A DNA stretch of 64,000 nucleotides from assembly GCA_910583895.1 (NCBI GenBank), contig CAJTYJ010000003.1, positions 40,419 through 104,418 on the forward strand, written 5' to 3'. Positions within the stretch are counted from its first letter, which is position 1. Every line of letters begins with the position of its first letter. Below the pieces are notes generated by a model, which was given only the letters and a program-made list of their open reading frames with translations, ran no database searches and was not told the DNA's origin. The DNA comes from an uncultured Lachnospiraceae bacterium. GTDB taxonomy: Bacteria; Bacillota; Clostridia; Lachnospirales; Lachnospiraceae. This document shows positions 42,595-50,546 of this stretch, piece after piece. Made by a program: the position numbers and the translations under genes.

Positions 42595-43551
42595 CTACTC
42601 TTTGCGGGCGGTCACACACACCCACTCTCCCTGCCTGGTCACTTCCAGCACCGTCAGTCCGGCTTCGTTCACTGCCTTTACGACCGACGCTTCTTTGTCT
42701 TCTATAATTCCGGATGTAATATAGACGCCGCCCTTTTTCAGATGATTCACCACCACCGGAGTCAGAGGTACCAGCACTTCCGCCAGAATATTGGCCGCTA
42801 TCAGATCATAGCGCTCATACCCCACAGCCTCCTGCACGGCTTTGTCCTCAATCAGATTGCCCTGGATCACAGAAAACTGCTCCTCAAAGATACCATTTAC
42901 TTCCATATTTTCCTTTGAGGCACTGATGGCACACGGATCCAGATCCGTCCCCACAGCCCCTGCAGCTCCCAGCTTCAATGCAGTGATGGACAAAATCCCG
43001 CTTCCGGTTCCCACATCCAGAAAGAATGTCTTTTCTGTCACATACTTTTTGATCTGCCGGATACAAAGCTGGGTCGTCTCATGCATCCCGGTGCCAAAAG
43101 CCGTCCCTGGATCAATCTGAATCAGAAGCTTCTCCTGATCCTTTGGGCTTACTTCTTCCCAGGAGGGTTTGATCAGGATATCATCCACATAGAACTGATG
43201 AAAATAAGCCTTCCAGTTATTGATCCAGTCCTTGTCCTCGGTCTGAGACGCCTGAATCGTCCCGGCTCCCACATCAATCCCCCAGCTTCGGATTTCTTCC
43301 AGTCCTTCCTGCACCGCCGCGAGAATCGCCCCGTTGTCCTGCCCGGGTTCCAGGTAAAAGCTGATGCGCGCCGTACCATCATCCCCCGGTCCATCCGGAA
43401 GGATATCCACAAACATCAAAGACTTTTCCTGATCCGAAAGCGGAACCTTGTCTTCAATCTCGATCCCTTCAATCCCCACGTCCATCATCATGCTGCTGAT
43501 CATGTCCTCCGCCTCTGTGGTCGTGGTCAGCGTATATTTATTCCATTTCAC
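42595..43551 (-). CDS. prmA: Ribosomal protein L11 methyltransferase
   Basis: A 318-residue SAM-dependent enzyme that trimethylates ribosomal protein L11. The start is set at GTG 43551 (MKWNKYTLTTTTEAED) because AGGAGG lies eight bases before it; the frame continues to 43572 without support. The N-terminal substrate domain is followed by GTAFGTGMHETTQLC and the SAM motif FLDVGTGSGILSITALKLG (about 180-198), both PrmA signatures. First gene of prmA-rsmE-nifS-thiI. Order and tight spacing are common in Lachnospiraceae. Confidence 0.95.
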   Translation of the reverse strand: MKWNKYTLTTTTEAEDMISSMMMDVGIEGIEIEDKVPLSDQEKSLMFVDILPDGPGDDGTARISFYLEPGQDNGAILAAVQEGLEEIRSWGIDVGAGTIQASQTEDKDWINNWKAYFHQFYVDDILIKPSWEEVSPKDQEKLLIQIDPGTAFGTGMHETTQLCIRQIKKYVTEKTFFLDVGTGSGILSITALKLGAAGAVGTDLDPCAISASKENMEVNGIFEEQFSVIQGNLIEDKAVQEAVGYERYDLIAANILAEVLVPLTPVVVNHLKKGGVYITSGIIEDKEASVVKAVNEAGLTVLEVTRQGEWVCVTARKE

Positions 43552-43608
43552 CGCATCTACCTCCTGATCCAAGCTCCTTATGCAATCCGCTCAAATTCCA
43601 TGCGCCCT

Positions 43609-43637
43609 ATCTTATCACAAAAAAAACAGGATTTCAA
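43609..43637 (-). promoter_or_regulatory. prmA operon promoter
   Basis: Minus strand -35 TTGAAA (43637-43632), 17-base spacer with eight T, -10 TAAGAT (43614-43609). Confidence 0.75.
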
Positions 43638-43648
43638 CCCATCTGCAC

Positions 43649-45118
43649 CTACAGTACCTTCTCAAGCTCCTTGATCAATATGTTCAAGGCCTGGATCCTG
43701 GCATATCTTTTATCCACCGATTCCAGAATATGCCATGGAGCGTACACCGTACTGGTCTTCTGGATCATCTCATCCACCGCCCGCTCGTACGCGTCCCATT
43801 TTTCCCGGTTTCTCCAGTCTTCCTCTGTGATCTTCCACTGTTTCTCTGGCGTATTCTGCCTCTGGGTAAACCGTTCCAGCTGTGTCTCTTTGTCAATATG
43901 CACCCAGAACTTGATGATCACAGCCCCCCAGTCAGAGAGCTCCTTTTCAAACTCGTTGATCTCATTGTAAGCGCGTTTCCAGTCATTCTCGCTGCAAAAT
44001 CCTTCCAGCCGTTCCACCATCACACGTCCGTACCAGGTCCGGTCAAAGACAGCGATATGTCCGGTCCGGGGCAGCCTGGTATAAAACCGCCACAGATAAT
44101 GTCTGGCTTTCTCATGGGGCTCCGGGCTGGCGATCGGATGTACTTCAAATCCTCTTGGATCCAGCGCTTCTGTGATCCTCCGGATATTGCCGCCCTTTCC
44201 CGCTGCATCCCATCCCTCATAGGCAATGATCACCGGAACCTTCTTCCGGTACAGACGGTTATGCAGCTCTCCCAGGTGGCTCTGCAGCTTCTTCAGCTCT
44301 TTTTTGTAGTCTGCCTCTTCCAGCATTTTCCCTTCTAAAGATACCTCGGAAAGTTTTGGCATCTTAATAAGCGGAAATACATTTTGGAGTACCGGAACCG
44401 CCAAAGCCTGATTCTGCATGGCAATGTCAATGCCCTCTGTCAGAATCTCCAGCACCTGCAGTTCCGCCCACTTTTTCGATCCTGCATCCACCACATACCA
44501 CGGAACTGCCGGAGAATCCGTCGCATCCAGGTAACGGTCAAAAATATCCAGACATCTTTCGTAGTGTTGATTCTGCCACCGGTCTGCCTGGCTGACCCGC
44601 CATCTTGTATCAATATCTTTTTTCAGGATATCCATCCGTTTTTTCTGTTCCTTCTCGCTGATATGAAGGAAAAATTTCATGACCAGATAACCATTGTCCG
44701 TGAGCTGCCTTTCAAAACGGCGGATTCCCGCAATACGCGCTTCATAAGTCCCGTCGTCCATGGTGCCGGCAAGCCGGTCTCTTGTCACCTCATCCATCCA
44801 GCCGGAATCCATGAACACAAACTTTCCAGACTCGGGAATTTCGGTAAAATACCGCCACAGAAAAGGTTTTCTTTTATCCTCTTCCCGGATCAGCTCCATG
44901 GATGCCACCTTGAAAAAGCGCGGATCAATGTTCCTGATGACCTGTCCGATGGTGCTCCCCTTTCCGGAAGTTCCCCAGCCCTCCAGCAGCACCAGTACCG
45001 GAAGCCTGTGCTCCTTGATCCGCATCTGCAGAGCCAAGAGCTTTTCCCGGGCTTCCTTCAGCCGTCTTTTCAGTTCCTCTTCTTTCGGCTTTTTTGCCAG
45101 AATCCGATTTTTTAACAT
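43649..45118 (-). CDS. pap: Polyphosphate:AMP phosphotransferase, two PPK2 domains
   Basis: A 489-residue protein made of two tandem PPK2 P-loop domains. Domain 1 has the Walker A LLEGWGTSGKGSTI (about 44-57) and domain 2 has AYEGWDAAGKGGNIRRI (about 301-317). Two-domain PPK2 proteins of this length are typically polyphosphate:AMP phosphotransferases (PAP, class II), which make ADP from AMP and polyphosphate. The second domain has the fuller motif set (FDRTWYGRVMVERLEGFC), the first is more divergent, so catalysis probably resides in domain 2. No ppk1 or ppx gene is nearby. Start behind GGGGGTAAAAGCAG. Confidence 0.92.
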   Translation of the reverse strand: MLKNRILAKKPKEEELKRRLKEAREKLLALQMRIKEHRLPVLVLLEGWGTSGKGSTIGQVIRNIDPRFFKVASMELIREEDKRKPFLWRYFTEIPESGKFVFMDSGWMDEVTRDRLAGTMDDGTYEARIAGIRRFERQLTDNGYLVMKFFLHISEKEQKKRMDILKKDIDTRWRVSQADRWQNQHYERCLDIFDRYLDATDSPAVPWYVVDAGSKKWAELQVLEILTEGIDIAMQNQALAVPVLQNVFPLIKMPKLSEVSLEGKMLEEADYKKELKKLQSHLGELHNRLYRKKVPVIIAYEGWDAAGKGGNIRRITEALDPRGFEVHPIASPEPHEKARHYLWRFYTRLPRTGHIAVFDRTWYGRVMVERLEGFCSENDWKRAYNEINEFEKELSDWGAVIIKFWVHIDKETQLERFTQRQNTPEKQWKITEEDWRNREKWDAYERAVDEMIQKTSTVYAPWHILESVDKRYARIQALNILIKELEKVL

Positions 45119-45140
45119 CTGCTTTTACCCCCATTTCCTG

Positions 45141-45797
45141 TCAGCTGTTCCGTATAAATTCCTCGATCTCTTTCATGCTGTCTACGATGGCAACTGCCTT
45201 GGCCTGCTCTAGTTCTCCTTCTGCCGCAAAACCCATGGACAGGCCCAGACAGGGAATTCCAAACTGCGCTGCCCCCTCCACATCATGCCTTCGGTCTCCC
45301 ACCATCAGAATCTTTTTTCTCTCATCTTGGGAAAGTTCCATCCGGCTCAGGAGTTCTTTGATCACATCTGCCTTGCTGATCCGGCTTTCGTCCATGCTGC
45401 CGCCGCAGATAAAGTCAAAATAATGATCAATTCCAAAATGCTCCAGAATCATCCGCACAAATACTTCCGGCTTGGAAGAAGCAATGGCAATCACGTTTCC
45501 ATGAGCTTTTAATGAAGCCAGAAGATCCTCTGTCCCGTCAAAAAGAAGATTTTCGAACACTCCTCTTTTACTGAAGTATACCCGGTAATGCTCCACTGCC
45601 TCCCGGGCCTGTTCCATGGAAAAATCATAATATTCCATGAAAGATTCCACAAGGGGCGGACCGATAAAAGGCTCCAGTTTCGTAAGGTCTTTCTCTTCAA
45701 TGCCCATATGCGAAAGCGCATACTGCACACTCTTGGTAATGCCTTCCCTTGGGTCCGTCAACGTTCCGTCCAGATCAAAAAAAATATACTTATACAT
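45141..45797 (-). CDS. HAD family hydrolase, phosphoglycolate-phosphatase-like
   Basis: A 218-residue haloacid-dehalogenase phosphatase. The start is the ATG at 45797, with AGGAG seven bases upstream; frames reaching back to 45992 overlap the LysR gene. Motif I DLDGTLTDP (about 7-15), motif II Ser in IAIASSKPE, motif III Lys in RISKADVIKE and motif IV MVGDRRHDVEGA are all present. The cap domain follows the Gph/PpaX-type pattern (REGITKSVQYAL). Substrate could be phosphoglycolate, pyrophosphate or a nucleotide; it cannot be told from sequence. It follows the LysR gene in the same direction with about 37 bases between. Confidence 0.9.
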   Translation of the reverse strand: MYKYIFFDLDGTLTDPREGITKSVQYALSHMGIEEKDLTKLEPFIGPPLVESFMEYYDFSMEQAREAVEHYRVYFSKRGVFENLLFDGTEDLLASLKAHGNVIAIASSKPEVFVRMILEHFGIDHYFDFICGGSMDESRISKADVIKELLSRMELSQDERKKILMVGDRRHDVEGAAQFGIPCLGLSMGFAAEGELEQAKAVAIVDSMKEIEEFIRNS

Positions 45798-45834
45798 AAA
45801 AATACTCCTGACTGACAATTCTGCTTCGCCCCTT

Positions 45835-46740
45835 TTATCCCGGGCTTTCTGCTGTTTTGTATGATATGGTTTTGTTTTGAAAACGTTCTGCAATATAATG
45901 GTACATCCTCTGAACGGCCGGGGCAAACACATCGGAACGCACGCTGGCCAGTACGATGGTGCGCGTTTCCTCCACATCCAGCGGATATACATCCACCGGG
46001 AAAGGAATATTGCGGATCACCAGTTCCGGCACCAGGCAGACCCCATAGCCGCCCATGACCAGCGCGATGGCAGACATATCATCCACAATGCAGCTCCCTT
46101 CTCCGCCGGACAGATGGTATTTTTCCATAAAATGATTTACATCGGCGTCACAGCCCTCTCTTTGAATGACGAATCGCTGCCCCCGAAGCTCCTCCACCGT
46201 CACGTATCCCGGATTCCTGGTCCGGAATCCTTTGGGCGTCACACAGACAATCTTGTCCTCATAGATCGGCTCATATGCCAGATCCCCCACACTGGAAGCG
46301 GACAAAAATCCCAGATCCACAATCCCGTCCTTGAGCCATCGATACACATCATCGTAGGTACCCTGATATATGTCCAGCCGCACCTTGGGATGTTCCCTCT
46401 CAAAATCTTTTAACAGACTGGGCATCCACTCCACACAGGCGCTGTTGAAGGTACCGATCCGCACAAGGCCTTTCTCCATCCCTTTAAACTGCGCCACCGC
46501 CTGCTGAAGATATTCTTCGCTGTTCAGGACGTTCCTGATATAAGGAAACAGTTCTTTTCCATAATTGGTCAGATAGACCCCCTGCCTGCTTCGGACAAAC
46601 AGCATGGATCCTAATTCTGCCTCCATCCCCGCCACCGCATGACTGATGGCGGAAGGGGTCAGTTTCAGCACCTGGGCCGCTTTTTGAAAGCTCTGGTGTT
46701 CCACCACTGCCAGAAACACCTGATAGGACAATAAGGTCAT
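45835..46740 (-). CDS. LysR family transcriptional regulator
   Basis: A 301-residue LysR-type regulator: N-terminal winged HTH (about 1-60, with FQKAAQVLKLTPSAISHAVAGMEAELG) and a two-lobed substrate-binding domain. A strong AAGGAGAG site precedes the ATG. A perfect 11-base inverted repeat lies 15-43 bases upstream of the start and is a likely autoregulatory operator. The target genes are not obvious, since no divergent gene starts within the next kilobase; the downstream HAD phosphatase is the only co-directional neighbour. The effector is unknown. Confidence 0.94.
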   Translation of the reverse strand: MTLLSYQVFLAVVEHQSFQKAAQVLKLTPSAISHAVAGMEAELGSMLFVRSRQGVYLTNYGKELFPYIRNVLNSEEYLQQAVAQFKGMEKGLVRIGTFNSACVEWMPSLLKDFEREHPKVRLDIYQGTYDDVYRWLKDGIVDLGFLSASSVGDLAYEPIYEDKIVCVTPKGFRTRNPGYVTVEELRGQRFVIQREGCDADVNHFMEKYHLSGGEGSCIVDDMSAIALVMGGYGVCLVPELVIRNIPFPVDVYPLDVEETRTIVLASVRSDVFAPAVQRMYHYIAERFQNKTISYKTAESPG

Positions 46741-46754
46741 GGCTCTCTCCTTGA

Positions 46755-46783
46755 ATTATTTTCATTCAAAACATGAAAATAAT
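46755..46783. promoter_or_regulatory. Perfect 11-bp inverted repeat, putative LysR operator
   Basis: ATTATTTTCAT at 46755-46765 and ATGAAAATAAT at 46773-46783 with a seven-base centre, just upstream of the LysR ribosome site. The dyad contains a T-N11-A-type arrangement typical of LysR sites. The location suggests autorepression. Confidence 0.7.
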
Positions 46784-46871
46784 GAGTTTTACTTGTGTAT
46801 CAATCTATATTAGAATAAAAGTACAAAACAACATCAGGCGGATTGCTTTTGTTGTATAGAATGTGTTTGCG

Positions 46872-46907
46872 ATGAAAAATGGAGGGCATATGCCTTCCAT
46901 TTTTCAT
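46872..46907. terminator. Long near-perfect palindromic terminator
   Basis: Arms of 18 bases (ATGAAAAATGGAGGGCAT against ATGCCTTCCATTTTTCAT) with one mismatch. The stop codon of the gene at 46904 lies inside the arm. TTTTT on both strands allows two-way termination. Confidence 0.75.
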
Positions 46908-47206
46908 TTTGCGAAGTGCAGCCCCGGCACGCACTCCCTTCCCTCTCCCAGAATCCATCTGTAGGCTTCGTCAAGCCCTTCCTCTGAAAACGGAAAATCT
47001 CTGTTTATTTTTTGCTCTTTCGGCGTTTTGTCCCGCGCAAACGGCTCCGGCCACAGTGTCACCCGAAGTACCGTCTCTTTTTTCTCCTCATCCCCGTCTG
47101 CCGCAAGCTCGGTCCTGCCGATCCAGAACCGCAGTCCCCGGTCTGAACCGGTGAAGGCCTCTTTTTGATAAAAGGGAAGATGAAACAGGTCAATCCGTTG
47201 AATCAT
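46904..47206 (-). CDS. Hypothetical protein, 100 residues
   Basis: A 100-residue cytoplasmic protein with no recognised family. It has beta-rich features in the first half (GLRFWIGRTELAAD, ETVLRVTLWPEPFA), a charged middle and a C-terminal helix (SEEGLDEAYRWIL). The start is well supported by TAGGAG nine bases before the ATG, which overlaps the stop of the upstream zinc-ribbon gene, so the two are probably co-transcribed. Its stop lies in the terminator hairpin. The codon use looks like that of neighbouring genes. Function unknown. Confidence 0.75.
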   Translation of the reverse strand: MIQRIDLFHLPFYQKEAFTGSDRGLRFWIGRTELAADGDEEKKETVLRVTLWPEPFARDKTPKEQKINRDFPFSEEGLDEAYRWILGEGRECVPGLHFAK

Positions 47207-47218
47207 ATGCTTTTTCTC

Positions 47219-48268
47219 CTACAAGGTGTCGGTCTTCAGCGTCACGGTTACCCAGCCGCCTTCGTAATTAAATCCAATCTCCAGACCCACAGGAGTATAG
47301 AACATAACGCTGTCCGTCTCATTTTTCAGATATTCCATCAGTTCTTCGTCGGAAAGCTCATCCACAAATTCCACCGTTCCGTTCTGGTAGCTGTTCCTGG
47401 AACGAAACTGCCAGACCAGCTCTTCGGTAACCTCCGCCATCTCTTCGTGAGAGATGACTTCTCCGGTATCTACCCGAAGGGTAATTGCCTCCACTCTCGG
47501 CGTCGTGGTCTTTTTCTCGTAGAAACTGTGACGGATCGCCACGCTGATCTTCTCCTCATCCATATAGGTTACATAACCATAACTGGAAACACCGGAGACA
47601 TGATCCCGGTAACTGTCTTTATATTTACTGACCAGATCCTCAATCGTTTGACTCATGGCGTCAAATTTCTCCTGGTCTTCCTCCCCTACCAGCACCGGAT
47701 AGACGCAGTCATAGGTACAGGAATTGTCTGAATCGTCCGGACGCATGGAGACAGACTCCCACACCACCTGATAATCCAGATCCAAAGAGGTGGCATCCGT
47801 AATCTCCTTATAGTAATCATCCTTCTCGCTGGGCTCATAGTCCTCATAGGAATCGTCATAGTTTCCATAACTGTCATCTTCATAAGGATTCCCATAGCCG
47901 AAGTACCCGTCATCGTATCCATATCCATACCCCGGCGGATTCTCTTTTTGGACCTTCTCATAAATCCCCCGGATAGAAAACACCATACTAACTGCGATCA
48001 CCCCAATGAACAGAACCGCAATTCCACCGCAGATCCATGCTGCCGCATTTGATCTCTTTTTCTTCCTGCCTGTCGGCTGCAAAGAGGGCTGCTGCCAGTT
48101 TGTCCCCGTCTGCCCCGCGGAAGGTTGCTGCCAGTTCGCTCCCGGCGTCCCCATAGAGGGCTGCTGCCACCCCGCCTCCATCCTGACGCTGTAGCCGCAG
48201 CTTTTGCACACGCCATCCCGCATAAGCGCACCGCACCTTGGACAAAATCCATAATCCCGGTCGTTCAT
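47219..48268 (-). CDS. Zinc-ribbon membrane protein with DUF3298-like domain
   Basis: A 349-residue protein. The N-terminal zinc ribbon (FCPRCG and CKSCG, residues about 8-25) is followed by three repeats of a WQQPS-type motif (about 34-62), a single membrane helix (about 77-98), a Tyr/Asp/Gly-rich linker (about 108-145) and an extracytoplasmic domain (about 165-345) resembling DUF3298/PdaC/RsiV-type domains. Such proteins may sense or bind cell-wall ligands, but no function is shown. The domain order places the zinc ribbon inside the cell. Upstream of the 100-residue protein in one unit. Confidence 0.8.
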   Translation of the reverse strand: MNDRDYGFCPRCGALMRDGVCKSCGYSVRMEAGWQQPSMGTPGANWQQPSAGQTGTNWQQPSLQPTGRKKKRSNAAAWICGGIAVLFIGVIAVSMVFSIRGIYEKVQKENPPGYGYGYDDGYFGYGNPYEDDSYGNYDDSYEDYEPSEKDDYYKEITDATSLDLDYQVVWESVSMRPDDSDNSCTYDCVYPVLVGEEDQEKFDAMSQTIEDLVSKYKDSYRDHVSGVSSYGYVTYMDEEKISVAIRHSFYEKKTTTPRVEAITLRVDTGEVISHEEMAEVTEELVWQFRSRNSYQNGTVEFVDELSDEELMEYLKNETDSVMFYTPVGLEIGFNYEGGWVTVTLKTDTL

Positions 48269-48411
48269 CTTCCTTCCCCCTTCTCACCTGATTCTTTTCT
48301 TTCTGAAAAGTATATCACAAATCCATGTACCATGCAGTACTTTTTTCCACCTGTTTCCCGCATTTCTTCTATCATGAAAGCGGTCGATTCGGATGTGTTT
48401 TATCCTTAAGG

Positions 48412-48654
48412 CTACGGCTCCTCAAGCTCCACCGTAACCGTCCAGTAGCTCTCACTGGCCTCAATCCTTATAACGGTCCCCTCCAGCGTCTTCAATCGTT
48501 CCTTCGTATTGTTTGACATGGCGACTGCCTCACGGATCGTGTAGTAGTACATAATCCCTGCCATCGTACTGGAAGTATCCTCTTTTAGCCGGACCCGGTC
48601 ACCTTCCTGTATTAACCCAGCCCGCTCCATACGAAATTCCATTTCTTTGATCAT
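48412..48654 (-). CDS. Hypothetical protein, 80 residues, overlapping VanY gene
   Basis: An 80-residue protein with an SH3-like beta pattern (EGDRVRLKE, LKTLEGTVIRIEASESYWTVTVEL). Its ATG at 48654 has AGGAG about nine bases upstream, both located within the last 56 bases of the preceding peptidase gene in another frame. The overlap suggests coupled translation. Alternative in-frame starts at codons 5 and 9 would reduce but not remove the overlap. No family was recognised. Confidence 0.65.
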   Translation of the reverse strand: MIKEMEFRMERAGLIQEGDRVRLKEDTSSTMAGIMYYYTIREAVAMSNNTKERLKTLEGTVIRIEASESYWTVTVELEEP

Positions 48655-49780
48655 CGTATGCCACTCCTAAAAATTCTTCCAAGCAGATTTCCTGCTCCAT
48701 CATCAGCTTTGCCGCCGGGATTCCCACATAACGCAGATGCCACGGTTCCGAGATAATCCCTGTGATCCCAGACTTTCCGGACGGATAGCGAACCACATAA
48801 CCGTATTCCCAGGCATGCTCTTCGATCCATTTGTATTCCTTTGTGTTGCGGATCCCTTCATCCAGTCTTTTGTAGCTTCCGGTCAGAAAGTCCACCGTCA
48901 GCCCCAGCTGATGTTCACTGGTGCCCGGCACGGCCACAACTCTTGCGGCCTCTTTCACAGCCTCTTCGTGTGTGTAGCCCTGAGCCTCCAGCCGGGTGAT
49001 CTTATTTTTAAAAAGTGTCACCTGCTTCAGATAAGTACGGTACGAGGAAGTAATGTTGATCTGCATCCCGTCCCTTTTTGCATCCGCAATCATCTCCTTG
49101 ACCGCATCTGCAGACCGCTCTTCTAACTCCTGTCCGCCTCCCACATTCACCAAAGAAAGCTCCAGTTCATCCCGGAGGATGTATTCTTTGTTCAGAAGAC
49201 TTAAATACCCGTTGATCACTGCATCCTTGACGCCAGTATCCAGAGAAGACTCAATATCTTTTTTCACCTGTTCTGTCAGAACGCCTTCCCGGCGGGAAGA
49301 GGAACGCCTCCTGCTCTGGGTCTGCCGGCTGGTCCCTGTCGCCGGAGCAGAGGCCCCAGCTTCCGCTCCGGATGTTCCCGGCTCCTGTCCCTGGGCTTCT
49401 GCCGCTGCCTGGGCTTCTGCCGCTGCCTGAGCTTCCGCTGCTGCCTGCGCCTCTGCCGCCGCCTGCGCCTCTGCCGCCGCCTGCGCTTCCGCTGCTGCCT
49501 GAGCCTCCGCTGCCGCCTGCGCCTCCGCTGCCGCCTGCGCCGCTGCCTGAGCCTCCGCTGCCGCCTGCGCCGCTGCCTGGGCTTCTGCCGCTGCCTGGGC
49601 CTCCGCTGCTGCCTGGGCTTCTGCCGCTGCCTGGGCCTCCGCTGCTGCCTGGGCTTCTGCTGCCGCCTGCGCCTCCGGCGTCGTCTGCTCCGTCGCCCGG
49701 ACACACAGTCCTTTAGAGCCAATCACTGTCACCATCAAAAGAAGCAGTATTCTGCGAGTTCTTCTTCCGTATTTACTCAT
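48599..49780 (-). CDS. VanY-type D-Ala-D-Ala carboxypeptidase with long AEAQAA repeat
   Basis: A 393-residue M15B peptidase. An N-terminal hydrophobic signal or anchor (about 9-28) is followed by a 95-residue stretch built only from Ala, Gln and Glu with a six-residue period (about 37-130), then a Ser/Arg-rich spacer and the catalytic domain (about 165-385). Zinc-site motifs SEHQLGLTVDF and EPWHLRYVG are intact. It should trim stem peptides of peptidoglycan outside the membrane; a vancomycin-resistance role is not implied because no van genes are near. The repeat probably forms a long rigid helix spanning the wall. Start: AAGGAG before the ATG. Confidence 0.92.
   Translation of the reverse strand: MSKYGRRTRRILLLLMVTVIGSKGLCVRATEQTTPEAQAAAEAQAAAEAQAAAEAQAAAEAQAAAEAQAAAQAAAEAQAAAQAAAEAQAAAEAQAAAEAQAAAEAQAAAEAQAAAEAQAAAEAQAAAEAQGQEPGTSGAEAGASAPATGTSRQTQSRRRSSSRREGVLTEQVKKDIESSLDTGVKDAVINGYLSLLNKEYILRDELELSLVNVGGGQELEERSADAVKEMIADAKRDGMQINITSSYRTYLKQVTLFKNKITRLEAQGYTHEEAVKEAARVVAVPGTSEHQLGLTVDFLTGSYKRLDEGIRNTKEYKWIEEHAWEYGYVVRYPSGKSGITGIISEPWHLRYVGIPAAKLMMEQEICLEEFLGVAYDDQRNGISYGAGWVNTGR
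49390..49675 (-). repeat. Degenerate 18-bp tandem repeat coding AEAQAA units
   Basis: About 16 units of 18 bases, with two 12-base variants breaking phase by four residues. Third codon positions vary among units, so the array is older than a recent expansion, but slippage remains possible in frame. Confidence 0.9.
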
Positions 49781-49898
49781 AATCTCCTTTTATATCCTTG
49801 TCTGTTTCCATTTTATATTGTCATACGCTTTATCATAGCACACATTTTCCCCTGATACAGCCTTCCCGCTCACTCTTAAGAAAATTTAAGATTCCTAA

Positions 49899-50546
49899 TC
49901 AGCAACAGATCACGCCTCCTCTGCCTCCCATACAACACAGATTGCAGAAGTTATACATCAGGCAGATCTTACAGCACATATCGTTCCCAACCATCTGCAT
50001 CCCGCCGTAAGGCCTGCTCATCTGGTCATACCAGCTTCCGCCGCCTTCCAGCTGCCGAAGCAGCATCTGATATTCCATACGTTCCGGCCTAAGCTCCACT
50101 GCGCGCCGGGCGTCCTTAAGCGCCGTCACATTGTTGCCCGCCCCGTTGTTGGCAATGGCGCTGAGATAATACCACTGATCCCCCTTCTGACTCATGCCGG
50201 ACAGCACATGAAGAGCCTCCTGGTATCTGCCGGCCCGAATATAATTCATCGCAGCACCCAGATGCCGGGTATAGTCATCCTCCTGGCCGGCTGCGTTTTT
50301 CTGCTGATACCCGCCGAAGCTGCCGGTACTTTCGTATCCCCCGAAATACCCCTGCTCCTTTTCTTTCATAATCTGATCATAAGCAGCCTGCACCTGCTTA
50401 AACCGCTCCTCTGCCTGCTCTGCATTGGGATTGTTCACATTGGCATCCGGATGATACTTCCGGCTTAAGCTTCGGTAAGCCTTTTTAATCTCTTCATCGG
50501 AAGCACCGCGCCGCAGTCCCAGCACTTCATATGGATCTGTCATCAT
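49899..50546 (-). CDS. J-domain protein with Cys-rich C-terminus
   Basis: About 215 residues from the ATG at 50546 (MMTDPYEVLGL), with GGGAG five bases upstream and a four-base overlap with the preceding stop. The N-terminal J domain (about 1-70) carries the DnaK-activating HPD motif in KYHPDANVN. A Gly/Tyr-rich linker leads to a TPR-like helical segment (about 105-165) and a tail with eight cysteines, three of them as CC pairs, ending in CC. It is not DnaJ itself: the zinc-finger and substrate domains are missing. The Cys tail may bind metal or be a lipidation or redox site. Partnered with the adjacent DUF5685 gene. Confidence 0.85.
   Translation of the reverse strand: MMTDPYEVLGLRRGASDEEIKKAYRSLSRKYHPDANVNNPNAEQAEERFKQVQAAYDQIMKEKEQGYFGGYESTGSFGGYQQKNAAGQEDDYTRHLGAAMNYIRAGRYQEALHVLSGMSQKGDQWYYLSAIANNGAGNNVTALKDARRAVELRPERMEYQMLLRQLEGGGSWYDQMSRPYGGMQMVGNDMCCKICLMYNFCNLCCMGGRGGVICC

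Noticed and set aside
49390..49675. CRISPR array
   Set aside because: The repeat is a coding Ala/Glu/Gln array with an 18-base period and no spacers.
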